A stretch of 64,000 nucleotides of DNA from Thalassospira lucentensis (lineage in GTDB: Bacteria > Pseudomonadota > Alphaproteobacteria > Rhodospirillales > Thalassospiraceae), in the NCBI RefSeq assembly GCF_032921865.1, contig NZ_CP136684.1, positions 4,502,501 to 4,566,500 of the forward strand. The letters are read 5' to 3'. Shown piece after piece: positions 8,386 to 16,736 of this stretch. The translations under genes and the position numbers were made by a program. The first letter of the stretch is position 1; each line of letters opens with the position of its first letter. The notes under the pieces are model-generated. The model saw nothing but the letters and a program-made list of their open reading frames with translations, ran no database searches and had not been told where the DNA came from.

Positions 8386-9116
8386 AATTCGCCCAGTGTT
8401 ACGACCATTTCCTGCTCGTTTTCGCGGCCTTCGCTGCCCGATACCCCGGCCCTGAAAACCAGAAGATCAATGCCGCCTTCTGCTTCCGACTTCACCTCTA
8501 CGGTGAATTTGACGGTGACTTCGATCACTGAGCTGCTCAGATCACCGACAGTAGGATCATTGGCGATCCGAAAACTCGGCGGCAAAAATACTACCCCCGC
8601 AAGACCATCGCCAACACCCAGCATGCTGCTGACAATTGCATCGGCAACCGGATGTTGTTCAAGCGCGGCAGTTACATCTTTGCGGGTTGCCGTTTGGCAT
8701 ATCTCGACTAGATCACCATCGGTAAGCCTTGCCGCATCATCTGCCTGCAAGGTTATTTTGTAAATTCGACTGGCAACGGTACTCCGTTCCCCCGAGAGAT
8801 TTGCCGAAACCGGTACAAAGCTAAATGCCCCACCGGCTTCGCCACCGACGGTGGATGATTTGGCTGTCGCCAGTGTTACTTTTGCATTTAATGGCCTGCG
8901 TCCATGCCACGGCAAATCGTCCGCCTGACAGATATCTGCAATTCTTAAAATGTTTTCGGCAATCTGCAACGACACCCGCAATTCTTTAAGCACATCCGAA
9001 ACAGCTTTCTGTTCCATTGTGTTTTTGACAACCGGAACAGAAAGCTGGCCGATAGGGGCTCCCGCCGTGCAACCAGAAAGAAAGGCGACCATCCCCAGGA
9101 TCAAAAATTTTCTCAT
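8379..9116 (-). CDS. Predicted lipoprotein of unknown function, possible Trypco2-like domains
   Basis: The start is taken at 9116 (GAGGGG just upstream), giving 245 aa that begin MRKFLILGMVAFLSGC, a signal peptide with lipobox LSGC and acylated C16; the +2 residue is Thr, compatible with outer-membrane sorting. A TTG start 7 codons earlier is less likely. After the lipobox comes a short amphipathic helix (VSDVLKELRVSLQIAENI), then a beta-rich stretch with LNAKVTLATAK and SRIYKITLQ. A second similar unit near the C-terminus contains EVTVKFTVEVKSEAEGG. The helix plus 'expanded-Gly, beta, Ile-x-Leu-x-Leu' layout resembles the small trypsin-co-occurring (Trypco2) domain, but I cannot confirm homology. 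It is convergent with astB and shows no evident link to arginine catabolism. Confidence 0.65.
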   Translation of the reverse strand: MRKFLILGMVAFLSGCTAGAPIGQLSVPVVKNTMEQKAVSDVLKELRVSLQIAENILRIADICQADDLPWHGRRPLNAKVTLATAKSSTVGGEAGGAFSFVPVSANLSGERSTVASRIYKITLQADDAARLTDGDLVEICQTATRKDVTAALEQHPVADAIVSSMLGVGDGLAGVVFLPPSFRIANDPTVGDLSSSVIEVTVKFTVEVKSEAEGGIDLLVFRAGVSGSEGRENEQEMVVTLGELK

Positions 9117-9306
9117 CTTCCCCTCGTCAACCCTCAACTCTTGATTGTTTTTATCATAAAATCAGATGGCGAAGACAAACCGTTTTCTGAAATCAGCATT
9201 CTTCACCGTCGGGAAGTGCTGCTTCGAAATTTAATACCGGACCAACCATGGCAGAATAACCGGAATAACAAGCTTCACGCCCCACACAAAGTCCGGGAGA
9301 CTCGCC

Positions 9307-10719
9307 ATGTCGACCCTCTATGATACCGAACTCCTTAAAAGATCGGATGCGGCCAATATCCTGCATCCGGCATCCGTGGTTGCCGATGTGTCAAACAACG
9401 GCCCGGCCCGCATTTTTGTCGATGGCAAGGGCGCGTTCATTACCGATACCGACGGCAACAGGATGCTGGACGGGGTTGGCGGACTTTGGTGCATGAATAT
9501 CGGCTATGGCCGGACCGAGATCGGCGATGCGATGAAGGCCGCATCCGATCAGATGGGCTATTTTCATACCTTTGCCGGGGCATCCAACCCGGCCCAGATC
9601 GAACTGGCCGAAAAGCTGGTGGCAAAAATGCCCGATCACATCACCAAGGTGTTCTTTGGCAGTTCCGGGTCGGATGCCAACGATACATTGATGAAGATCG
9701 TCTGGTATTATAACGGGCTTCGCGGCAAACCGGAAAAACGCAAGATCATCGCCCGCAAACAGGCCTATCACGGCACCACCATTGCCACCGCCAGCCTGAC
9801 CGGGCTTGCATCATTTCATCGCAATTTCGGCCTGCCGATCCCTGAAGTCAAACACACGTCGCTTCCGCATTATTACCGCGAAGCCAAACCGGGCGAGAGC
9901 GAGGAACAGTTTTCGGCCCGGCTGGCAAACGAGCTTGAAGACCTGATCATCGCCGAAGGCCCGGAAACGGTCGGTGCCTTCATTACCGAACCGATCATGG
10001 GCGCTGGTGGTGTCATCACCCCGCCAAAGGGCTATTTCAAAGCCGTTCAGGCGGTTCTGAAAAAGCACGATATCCTGTTCATCTGTGACGAGGTTGTTTG
10101 CGGTTATGGCCGCACCGGACATTGGTTTGGTCATCAGCTTTATGACATTCGCCCCGATATGATCGCCACCGCCAAGGGCCTGACCAGCGGCTATTTCCCG
10201 ATGTCGGCAGCCTTTATCAGCGATGATATCTGGAAAGTCCTGCGTGACGGGTCGGCAACACTCGGCGCATTTGCCCATGGCTTCACCTATTCCGGCCATC
10301 CGGTCGGGGCGGCCGTGGCACTGGCGAACCTTGCAATCATCGAAGGTGAAAATCTGGTCGCGAATTCGGCGAAAACCGGAGCCTATCTGCATGCGCGGCT
10401 TAACGACACCTTTGGCCATCATGCCCATATCGGCGAAGTGCGCGGTGTCGGCCTGCTGGGTGCCTTGCAACTGATGGCGGACCGCGACACCAGAACCGGG
10501 TTCGATCTGAAACACAAGATCGCCGCGCGCTGTGCGGCGGCGATTGGTAATCATGGTGTAATTGTCCGCCCGCTTCCAACCGCAGACAGCCTGGCATTTT
10601 CCCCGCCCCTGACGCTAAGCCGGGACGAAGCCGACCAAATGGTCGATGCGATCAAAAAGGGCATTGATCAGGTGATGGGCGAACTGAGTACCGATGAACG
10701 CAAGGGCATTGCGGCCTGA
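9307..10719 (+). CDS. Class III (omega-type) PLP aminotransferase
   Basis: A 470-aa class III aminotransferase. Visible are [14 protein letters not shown] at about 56-69, [13 protein letters not shown] (119-131) that binds the PLP phosphate, the KQAYHGTT block at 151-158, D261 in [12 protein letters not shown], and the Schiff-base lysine K290 in TAKGLTSGY. The 460-470 aa length and the SSGSDANDT signature place it with the SpuC/beta-alanine:pyruvate/putrescine omega-aminotransferases rather than the roughly 406-aa AstC/ArgD group. Its place between the ast operon and an Lrp regulator suggests work on ornithine, putrescine or succinylornithine, but the substrate is not readable from sequence. 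GGGAG precedes the ATG, and a strong terminator follows, so it is probably monocistronic. Confidence 0.9.
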   Translation: MSTLYDTELLKRSDAANILHPASVVADVSNNGPARIFVDGKGAFITDTDGNRMLDGVGGLWCMNIGYGRTEIGDAMKAASDQMGYFHTFAGASNPAQIELAEKLVAKMPDHITKVFFGSSGSDANDTLMKIVWYYNGLRGKPEKRKIIARKQAYHGTTIATASLTGLASFHRNFGLPIPEVKHTSLPHYYREAKPGESEEQFSARLANELEDLIIAEGPETVGAFITEPIMGAGGVITPPKGYFKAVQAVLKKHDILFICDEVVCGYGRTGHWFGHQLYDIRPDMIATAKGLTSGYFPMSAAFISDDIWKVLRDGSATLGAFAHGFTYSGHPVGAAVALANLAIIEGENLVANSAKTGAYLHARLNDTFGHHAHIGEVRGVGLLGALQLMADRDTRTGFDLKHKIAARCAAAIGNHGVIVRPLPTADSLAFSPPLTLSRDEADQMVDAIKKGIDQVMGELSTDERKGIAA

Positions 10720-10748
10720 TTTTCGCCCCCCCAAATCCTACCCCACTT

Positions 10749-10781
10749 GCCCGACCGGAATACTGGTCGGGCCGTTTTTTT
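10749..10781 (+). terminator. Intrinsic terminator after the class III aminotransferase
   Basis: GCCCGACC (10749-10756) pairs with GGTCGGGC (10765-10772), followed by CG and seven Ts. It lies 30 nt after the stop codon. Confidence 0.9.
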
Positions 10782-10819
10782 ATGTGTAAGGTGGCGCAAA
10801 CAAGATAACGGCGACCCCG

Positions 10820-11281
10820 ATGATCAAGATCGACGAGATCAACCTTAAAATCCTGCGCGCCCTTCAGGCCAATGCAAAGCTGACCAATCTCGCCCTTTCA
10901 AAGCTGGTGGGACTAAGCCCGAGCCCGTGCCTTGACCGGGTCAAAAAGCTTGAAAAGGAAGCGGTGGTCAAACGCTATCGCGCGGTACTTGATATCGAAA
11001 AAATCTGCCCGCATGTCCGGGTCTTTGCCGAAGTCACCTTAACCGGCAAGACCGCCGCCGATTACAAACGCTTTGCCGATGCGGCCAAAACCATCCCCGA
11101 AGTCGTTGCCGCCTACCGGATTTCAGGACCGTATGATTATATGCTGTGCCTCGTTTGTCGCGATGTGCAGCATTATCATTCCCTGTCCGAAGACATGATC
11201 CACGGCAATCTTGGCATCACCAAATTCATCGGCCATGTCGCTTTGGCCCAGACCAAGGCATTCAAAGGCTATCCGGTTTGA
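10820..11281 (+). CDS. Lrp/AsnC-family transcriptional regulator
   Basis: A 153-aa regulator with the usual two parts: an N-terminal winged helix-turn-helix (about residues 5-55, MIKIDEINLKILRALQANAK then recognition helix around SPSPCLDRVKKL) and a C-terminal RAM/ACT-like ligand-binding domain (about 68-140, with the VAAYRISGPYDYML strand). Such proteins form dimers to hexadecamers and sense amino acids. It lies 100 nt downstream of the class III aminotransferase but beyond its terminator, so it has its own promoter. By location it may control the aminotransferase and the ast operon, whose spacer has two clear inverted repeats. That control is inference. Confidence 0.9.
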   Translation: MIKIDEINLKILRALQANAKLTNLALSKLVGLSPSPCLDRVKKLEKEAVVKRYRAVLDIEKICPHVRVFAEVTLTGKTAADYKRFADAAKTIPEVVAAYRISGPYDYMLCLVCRDVQHYHSLSEDMIHGNLGITKFIGHVALAQTKAFKGYPV

Positions 11282-11320
11282 CGTCCGGGCTTCATCGACC
11301 ACAAAGAAAACACCCAAAGA

Positions 11321-11349
11321 ACATATTTCCTTTGTACTAGAAAATATGT
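11321..11349. promoter_or_regulatory. Imperfect palindrome in the AT-rich region upstream of cysD
   Basis: ACATATTTC (11321-11329) faces GAAAATATGT (11340-11349), a near-palindrome separated by about ten bases. It lies 40 nt after the Lrp gene and 130 nt before cysD. It could be an operator for the cys operon or a weak terminator for the Lrp gene; there is no T run. Confidence 0.3.
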
Positions 11350-11439
11350 GGTTATCTTTTTTGTGTGATTTGGATAGATCGCGCTTGCATCAAAGCCGTT
11401 TCCATATTACCCATCAAAGCAACGTGAAATATATTTATA

Positions 11440-11456
11440 AACACAAATTTTGTGTT
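11440..11456. promoter_or_regulatory. Perfect palindrome immediately upstream of cysD
   Basis: AACACAAA-T-TTTGTGTT, a 17-bp perfect palindrome ending 21 nt before the cysD ATG. It lies in the only AT-rich stretch ahead of the sulfate-activation operon and overlaps where the transcription start or ribosome-binding region would be. It looks like an operator for a dimeric repressor; I cannot name the regulator. Confidence 0.45.
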
Positions 11457-11477
11457 GATTGATCGGCAGGAACGAGA

Positions 11478-12383
11478 ATGCAGCCTAATCTGACCCATCT
11501 CCGCCAGCTTGAGGCCGAGAGTATTCACATTATCCGCGAAGTTGCGGCGTCGTTCGAACGGCCGGTGATGCTTTATTCCATCGGCAAGGATTCGTCGGTT
11601 TTGCTGCATCTGGCGCGCAAGGCATTTTACCCGGCCCCGCCGCCCTTCCCGTTGATGCATGTCGATACCACGTGGAAATTCCGCGAAATGATCGAATTTC
11701 GCGACAAGGTGGCGGCGGAATATGGCTTTGAGCTGATTGTTCACATCAATCAGGAAGGTGTGGAACAGGGCATTGGTCCCTTCACCCATGGATCGAGCCT
11801 GCATACCGACGTCATGAAAACCCAATCGCTGAAACAGGCGCTGAACAAATACAAGTTCGATGCAGCCTTTGGCGGTGCGCGCCGGGATGAGGAAAAAGCA
11901 CGCGCGAAAGAACGCGTATTTTCGTTCCGCACCGAAACCCATCGCTGGGATCCGAAAAACCAGCGCCCGGAACTTTGGGATATATACAACGCACGGATCA
12001 ACAAGGGCGAAAGCATTCGCGCCTTCCCGATATCGAACTGGACCGAGCTTGATATCTGGCAATATATCTATCTCGAACAGATCCCGATTGTGCCGCTGTA
12101 TTATTCGGCCAAACGCCCGGTTGTTGAACGTGACGGCATGCTGATCATGGTTGATGACGACCGCATGCCGCTTAATCCGGGTGAAAAACCGGAAATGAAA
12201 TCGGTGCGTTTCAGAACGCTTGGCTGCTATCCGCTGACCGGTGCGGTTAAGTCCGAAGCCGCCACCCTGCCCGACATTATCCAGGAAATGCTGCTGACCC
12301 GTTCAAGCGAACGTCAGGGGCGCATGATCGACCATGATCAGGCCGGTTCAATGGAAAAGAAAAAGCAGGAAGGCTACTTCTGA
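11478..12383 (+). CDS. cysD: Sulfate adenylyltransferase, small (ATP-PPi lyase) subunit
   Basis: Forms adenosine 5'-phosphosulfate (APS) from sulfate and ATP together with the GTPase subunit CysN, the entry step of assimilatory sulfate reduction in the cytoplasm. The 301-aa length is typical. The PP-loop motif of ATP pyrophosphatases is [15 protein letters not shown] (about 35-49), and CysD signatures [21 protein letters not shown] (about residues 131-151) and [10 protein letters not shown] are present. The start follows GCAGGAACGAGA. Its TGA overlaps the ATG of cysNC (TGATG at 12381-12385), so the two subunits are co-translated. Confidence 0.97.
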   Translation: MQPNLTHLRQLEAESIHIIREVAASFERPVMLYSIGKDSSVLLHLARKAFYPAPPPFPLMHVDTTWKFREMIEFRDKVAAEYGFELIVHINQEGVEQGIGPFTHGSSLHTDVMKTQSLKQALNKYKFDAAFGGARRDEEKARAKERVFSFRTETHRWDPKNQRPELWDIYNARINKGESIRAFPISNWTELDIWQYIYLEQIPIVPLYYSAKRPVVERDGMLIMVDDDRMPLNPGEKPEMKSVRFRTLGCYPLTGAVKSEAATLPDIIQEMLLTRSSERQGRMIDHDQAGSMEKKKQEGYF

Positions 12384-14302
12384 TGTCACACAAATCCGAT
12401 CTGATTGCCGATGACATTCTCGGCTACCTGAAAGCCCAGGAAGAAAAAAGCCTGCTGCGTTTCATCACGTGTGGCAGCGTTGATGATGGCAAATCGACCC
12501 TGATTGGCCGTCTGCTTTGGGATTCCAAACTGATCTTCGAGGATCAGCTTGCGGCCCTTGAATCTGATAGCCGCAAGGTCGGCACCCAGAATGGCGAAAT
12601 TGATTTCGCCCTGCTGCTTGACGGGCTTCAGGCCGAACGCGAACAGGGCATCACGATTGATGTCGCCTATCGGTTCTTCTCGACCGACAAGCGCAAATTC
12701 ATCGTCGCCGATACCCCCGGCCACGAACAATATACCCGTAACATGGCAACCGGCGCCTCAACCGCCGATGTCGCCGTGATCCTGATTGATGCCCGCAAAG
12801 GCATCCTGACACAGACACGCCGCCACAGCTTCATCACGTCGTTGCTGGGGATCAAGCATGTGGTGCTGGCAGTGAACAAGATGGACCTGATCGACTATGA
12901 TCAGGCCAAGTTCGACACCATTGTTGCGGACTATAAAGAATTCGCCAAAGACCTTGGCTATAGCTCGATCACGCCAATCCCGTTATCGGCCCTTCGCGGC
13001 GATAACATGATCGAAGCCAGCCCGAACACCCCGTGGTACGAAGGCCCGACGCTGCTCGCGCATCTTGAAACCGTTCAGGTCGAACAGGATGCGATTGAAA
13101 AGCCGTTCCGTCTTCCGGTTCAGTGGGTCAACCGCCCGAACCTTGATTTCCGTGGCTTTTCCGGCACCATCGCGTCGGGCATTATCAAGCCGGGCGATCC
13201 GATTGCCGTCACCGCATCGGGTCAGACCAGCAAGGTCAAGGAAATCGTCACCTTTGACGGCAACCTTGATCAGGCCTTTGCCGGTCAGGCCGTCACCCTG
13301 ACGCTTGAAGATGAAATCGACATTTCGCGCGGCGATGTTCTGGCCCGCCCGGATGAACGCCCGGAATTTGCCGACCAGTTCGAAGCCCGTATCATCTGGA
13401 TGCACGAAGATCATCTTCTGCCCGGCCGCCCCTATATCATCAAGATGGGTGCACAGGTCACCAACGCGCAGATCAGCGACCTGAAATACAAGGTCAATGT
13501 CAACACGCTGGAACATATTGCCGGCAAGACGCTGGAACTGAACGAAGTCGGCATTGCCAATATCGCAACCGACAAGGCACTGGCCTTTGATCCCTATGAT
13601 GACAACCGCCATTCGGGCCGGTTCATCATCATCGACCGTTATTCCAACGCCACCGTTGGCGCAGGCATGGTCAACCATTCGCTTCGCCGTGCGACCAACG
13701 TCAAATGGCAGGAAATGGACATCAACAAAAAGTCGCGTGCCTATCAGAAAGGTCAGCAATCGGCCGTTCTGTGGTTCACGGGTCTTTCGGGTGCCGGTAA
13801 ATCGACCATCGCCAACCTGGTCGAGAAAAAACTGCATGCCATGGGCAAGCACACCTACACCCTTGATGGCGACAATGTCCGTCACGGATTGAACAAGGAC
13901 CTTGGCTTTACCGATGCCGACCGGGTGGAAAACATCCGCCGCGTCGGTGAAACCGCCAAGCTGTTTGTCGATGCCGGGATCATCACGCTGGTATCCTTCA
14001 TCTCGCCGTTCAAAAGCGAACGCCAGTTTGCGCGTAACCTTGTCGAAGATGGCGAGTTCATCGAGGTCTTTATCGACACCCCGATTGAAGTCTGCGAACA
14101 GCGCGACGTGAAAGGCCTTTATAAAAAGGCCCGCGAAGGCAAGATCGCCAACTTCACCGGGATCGACAGCCCCTATGAAGCACCGGAAAACGCCGAGATC
14201 ACGGTCAATACATCCGATCAGACCGCCGAACAGGCAGCAGAGGTCATCGTTGCCAAGCTCGAAGAGTTCGGTGTTCTGGGTGCGTGGTATCCGGAAATCT
14301 GA
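12383..14302 (+). CDS. cysNC: Bifunctional sulfate adenylyltransferase large subunit / adenylylsulfate kinase (CysN-CysC fusion)
   Basis: A 639-aa fusion. Residues 1-440 are the CysN GTPase, an EF-Tu-like domain with P-loop GSVDDGKST (31-39), [11 protein letters not shown] and NKMDL, followed by beta-barrel domains. Residues from about 455 are APS kinase CysC with its own P-loop GLSGAGKST, the [10 protein letters not shown] block and the FISPFKSER lid. The product drives APS formation with GTP and then phosphorylates APS to PAPS. The fusion is common in Alphaproteobacteria and Mycobacteria and channels APS between active sites. No reductase genes (cysH, cysIJ) are nearby. A strong terminator follows 25 nt after the stop. 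Confidence 0.97.
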   Translation: MSHKSDLIADDILGYLKAQEEKSLLRFITCGSVDDGKSTLIGRLLWDSKLIFEDQLAALESDSRKVGTQNGEIDFALLLDGLQAEREQGITIDVAYRFFSTDKRKFIVADTPGHEQYTRNMATGASTADVAVILIDARKGILTQTRRHSFITSLLGIKHVVLAVNKMDLIDYDQAKFDTIVADYKEFAKDLGYSSITPIPLSALRGDNMIEASPNTPWYEGPTLLAHLETVQVEQDAIEKPFRLPVQWVNRPNLDFRGFSGTIASGIIKPGDPIAVTASGQTSKVKEIVTFDGNLDQAFAGQAVTLTLEDEIDISRGDVLARPDERPEFADQFEARIIWMHEDHLLPGRPYIIKMGAQVTNAQISDLKYKVNVNTLEHIAGKTLELNEVGIANIATDKALAFDPYDDNRHSGRFIIIDRYSNATVGAGMVNHSLRRATNVKWQEMDINKKSRAYQKGQQSAVLWFTGLSGAGKSTIANLVEKKLHAMGKHTYTLDGDNVRHGLNKDLGFTDADRVENIRRVGETAKLFVDAGIITLVSFISPFKSERQFARNLVEDGEFIEVFIDTPIEVCEQRDVKGLYKKAREGKIANFTGIDSPYEAPENAEITVNTSDQTAEQAAEVIVAKLEEFGVLGAWYPEI

Positions 14303-14327
14303 TCATCTGACGTCCATAATTCAAATG

Positions 14328-14362
14328 CAAAACCCGATGCTCCTGACATCGGGTTTTGTTTT
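14328..14362 (+). terminator. Intrinsic terminator after cysNC
   Basis: CAAAACCCGATG (14328-14339) pairs perfectly with CATCGGGTTTTG (14347-14358) and is followed by TTTT. Confidence 0.9.
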
Positions 14363-14409
14363 GGCGCAATGACTTGGACCGTTCCTGACATTTCCTGGAT
14401 TGATGATGC

Positions 14410-14439
14410 TTGACTCCTGTTTCATCCTGACCACATAAA
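14410..14439 (+). promoter_or_regulatory. Candidate sigma-70-type promoter of the imuA operon
   Basis: TTGACT at 14410-14415 is a near-consensus -35 box; CATAAA at 14434-14439 lies 18 nt downstream as a plausible -10. The LexA box starts 3 nt further on, where it would block the transcription start. Confidence 0.5.
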
Positions 14440-14441
14440 AA

Positions 14442-14456
14442 GAACAAATCAGGAAC
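14442..14456 (+). promoter_or_regulatory. LexA box (alphaproteobacterial type) upstream of imuA
   Basis: GAAC-AAATCAG-GAAC, a direct repeat with exactly 7 nt spacing. The established alphaproteobacterial LexA site is GTTC-N7-GTTC, read here on the other strand. It ends 7 nt before the imuA ATG, so LexA binding would occlude transcription or its start. The same box, with six of seven spacer bases identical, recurs at 63965-63979. Confidence 0.88.
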
Positions 14457-14463
14457 AAATATC

Positions 14464-15219
14464 ATGTCGGACAGACGTCTTCATCTTGCCCGTGCCGCGT
14501 TGCAACGGGCCGAAAAACAGTGGAAGGGACAGGTCACCTGTCTGCCCGGCGGTGCGGACAGGGTTATTCGCCGTGCCTTTGGCGGGGTCGATCTTGCACA
14601 TCACATCAGCATAGGCGGAATTGCCCCGGTTGGCCTGCATGAAATCATCTGCGGCCATGATGATACCGGCGCATCTGTTCTGGCATGGTATCTGGCGCGG
14701 CTTTCCATCGGGGATCAAACAGGCAAAAGCCTGTTCTGGATCCGGCAAAGGCGCGCGATTGATCAGGGCGGGCTTTACCCGCTTGCGCTGCCAGAGACGG
14801 ACATGCCGGTCATGATGGCGGTTGACCAGCAGGCCACCGCCCTTTGGACCTGCGAGGAAGCGGCAAAATCCGGACAGATCGCCAGCATCATAGTCGAAAC
14901 CACGGATTATGACCTGACAGCAGCACGCCGCCTGCAACTGGCCTGCGAAGCCGGGCACACCCGCCTGATTGCGATCCGACATATGCGGTCCGATGGCAAA
15001 ACCATCGCATCCAGTGCGCATACACGCTGGCGGATAACACCGGATGCACCGGCACATTCAACAACAGGCAACCGACACATACTCAGCCTGATCGGGGGAC
15101 GCGGGGTTCGACCGGGCAGTTGGAGAATGCAAATTGATGCAACAACGTTTTCTTTATCTGTGGCTGACGCATTGGAAAACAGACTGCCACCGGATCGATA
15201 TGCCGAAAACCGGGGATGA
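14464..15219 (+). CDS. imuA: SOS-induced mutagenesis protein ImuA (RecA-like mutasome component)
   Basis: First gene of the imuA-imuB-dnaE2 cassette that performs error-prone translesion synthesis after DNA damage. The 251-aa product has a RecA-like core: GLHEIICGHDDTGASVLAWY (about 58-77) sits where RecA has its Walker A loop, but the GxxxxGK[ST] lysine is replaced (..DTGASV), so classic ATP binding is doubtful; SIIVETTDYD (about 140-149) resembles the Walker B strand. Loss of the ATPase motif is a known tendency in ImuA proteins. It is preceded by a LexA box and overlaps imuB by 83 bp in another frame, so the two are tightly coupled. Confidence 0.9.
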   Translation: MSDRRLHLARAALQRAEKQWKGQVTCLPGGADRVIRRAFGGVDLAHHISIGGIAPVGLHEIICGHDDTGASVLAWYLARLSIGDQTGKSLFWIRQRRAIDQGGLYPLALPETDMPVMMAVDQQATALWTCEEAAKSGQIASIIVETTDYDLTAARRLQLACEAGHTRLIAIRHMRSDGKTIASSAHTRWRITPDAPAHSTTGNRHILSLIGGRGVRPGSWRMQIDATTFSLSVADALENRLPPDRYAENRG

Positions 15220-16735
15220 CAGCCCCAAACCGGAACCGGTCGTGATAACACGCGCCGATCACAAGGGCGTTCTTGTCTGCGGCAGTGACAAGGCAGCACA
15301 ATCACGCGGACTTGCACCGGGCATGCGCCTTGCCGAAGCACGCAGCATATACCCGGCTTTGCGCGACCTTCCCGAACAGCCCGATCTTTATGAACGCCAT
15401 CTGGCCCGCTTGATCCGGGCGATGGACCGATACAGCCCGTGGGTTGCCCGCGACCGGTTCCTGCAGGAAGCCGGTCAGGACGGCCCCATGGATGGGGGCG
15501 ATGCCGGATTGTGGCTTGAAATTACCGGCGGCAGTCATCTTTTTGGCGGGGAAAGCGCCCTTCTGGAATTGGTTCTGCGCGATGTGAAATCACGCGGCTA
15601 TGACTGCCGTGCCGCCATTTCCGATACGGCAGGTGCGGCATGGGGGGCGGCACGATGCCACCCTGCCCCGGCTGAACAACGGATTTTAAGCCTGCCACGC
15701 GATCACGATATTGCCGCCGGTTTTCCGATCTCCGCCCTACGTCTGCCCGAACAGACACGGGTCACCCTGTTTCGGCTGGGGCTGAAACATCTGGGCGACA
15801 TCACCCCGATGCCGCGCGCCAATATCACCACACGTCTGGGGCAGGAAGTTTTGCAACGGCTGGACCAGTTTTATGGTCGCCTGCCCGAACATCTGAATTT
15901 CAATCTGCCAGATCGGCCATGGCTGATCCGGCGCAGCTTTGGCGAACCGCTGGGCGATGCGGCCAATCTGGCAATTGCCGTTGAAAGCATGATCACGGAA
16001 CTATGTGATAATCTGGCGCAGGAAAATCTTGGCCTGCGTCGGATCATCCTGCGCTGTGTGCGGGTTGATGGGCATACCCATACCATCACACTTGGCACCG
16101 GAAGCCCGTGCCAGTCCGCCCCGCATGTCTTGCGATTGCTGTCTGAAAAAATGCCCGGTGTCGATACCGGTTTTGGCATCGAACAGGTGATTGTCTATGC
16201 CCCGTGGGTCGAACATGTGGCCTTTCGCCAGTCGCGCCTTGATCAGCAACAGGAAGAAACCACCGACCAGATTGCCCTTGCCCAGTTGATCGACCGAATT
16301 TCCCATCATCTGGGTCCCCGCGACATGCTGTTTCATCCCGGCCACCACGCAAGCCATTTGCCTGAACGGGCTTCTGTGCGACAGGCCGTTAACGCCCGGA
16401 CATATCCGGCCAGACGCACCGACATGACATTACCCAAACGCCCGGTGCGCCTGATCGACCCACCCGAACCGGTCGAAATCCTTGCGCGCGACACCAATGG
16501 CACGCCAAGCCGCCTGCGCTGGCGCAAAATGGCGGTCGATATCATCCATGCCGAGGGACCCGAACGGATTTGTCCGGAATGGTGGCAATGCCTTGATCAG
16601 GATGAATATGCCCTATCCCCGAAAACGCGGGATTATTTCCGCATCCGTGATCAGGCAGGCCGGTTGTTATGGGCCTTTCGGACCGGCACAACCGGGCAGG
16701 ATATCTGGTCCATCCATGGATTATTCGGGGACTGA
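15137..16735 (+). CDS. imuB: ImuB, Y-family polymerase-like mutasome adaptor
   Basis: A Y-family DNA polymerase homologue that is catalytically inactive in characterised species and links the beta clamp, ImuA and DnaE2. The 532-aa product begins MQQRFLYLWLTHWKTD, where active Y-family enzymes have a DxDxFF/Y motif; the later region GLWLEITGGSHLFGG lacks the usual D-E catalytic pair. The helix-hairpin-helix and little-finger regions follow (about 190-370), and the C-terminal tail is typical of ImuB. ATG 15137 is chosen over TTG 15134. The coding region overlaps the end of imuA by 83 bp, and dnaE2 begins 1 nt after its stop. A beta-clamp binding motif is expected around residues 340-360 but I do not point to one with confidence. 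Confidence 0.9.
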   Translation: MQQRFLYLWLTHWKTDCHRIDMPKTGDDSPKPEPVVITRADHKGVLVCGSDKAAQSRGLAPGMRLAEARSIYPALRDLPEQPDLYERHLARLIRAMDRYSPWVARDRFLQEAGQDGPMDGGDAGLWLEITGGSHLFGGESALLELVLRDVKSRGYDCRAAISDTAGAAWGAARCHPAPAEQRILSLPRDHDIAAGFPISALRLPEQTRVTLFRLGLKHLGDITPMPRANITTRLGQEVLQRLDQFYGRLPEHLNFNLPDRPWLIRRSFGEPLGDAANLAIAVESMITELCDNLAQENLGLRRIILRCVRVDGHTHTITLGTGSPCQSAPHVLRLLSEKMPGVDTGFGIEQVIVYAPWVEHVAFRQSRLDQQQEETTDQIALAQLIDRISHHLGPRDMLFHPGHHASHLPERASVRQAVNARTYPARRTDMTLPKRPVRLIDPPEPVEILARDTNGTPSRLRWRKMAVDIIHAEGPERICPEWWQCLDQDEYALSPKTRDYFRIRDQAGRLLWAFRTGTTGQDIWSIHGLFGD

Positions 16736-16736
16736 C

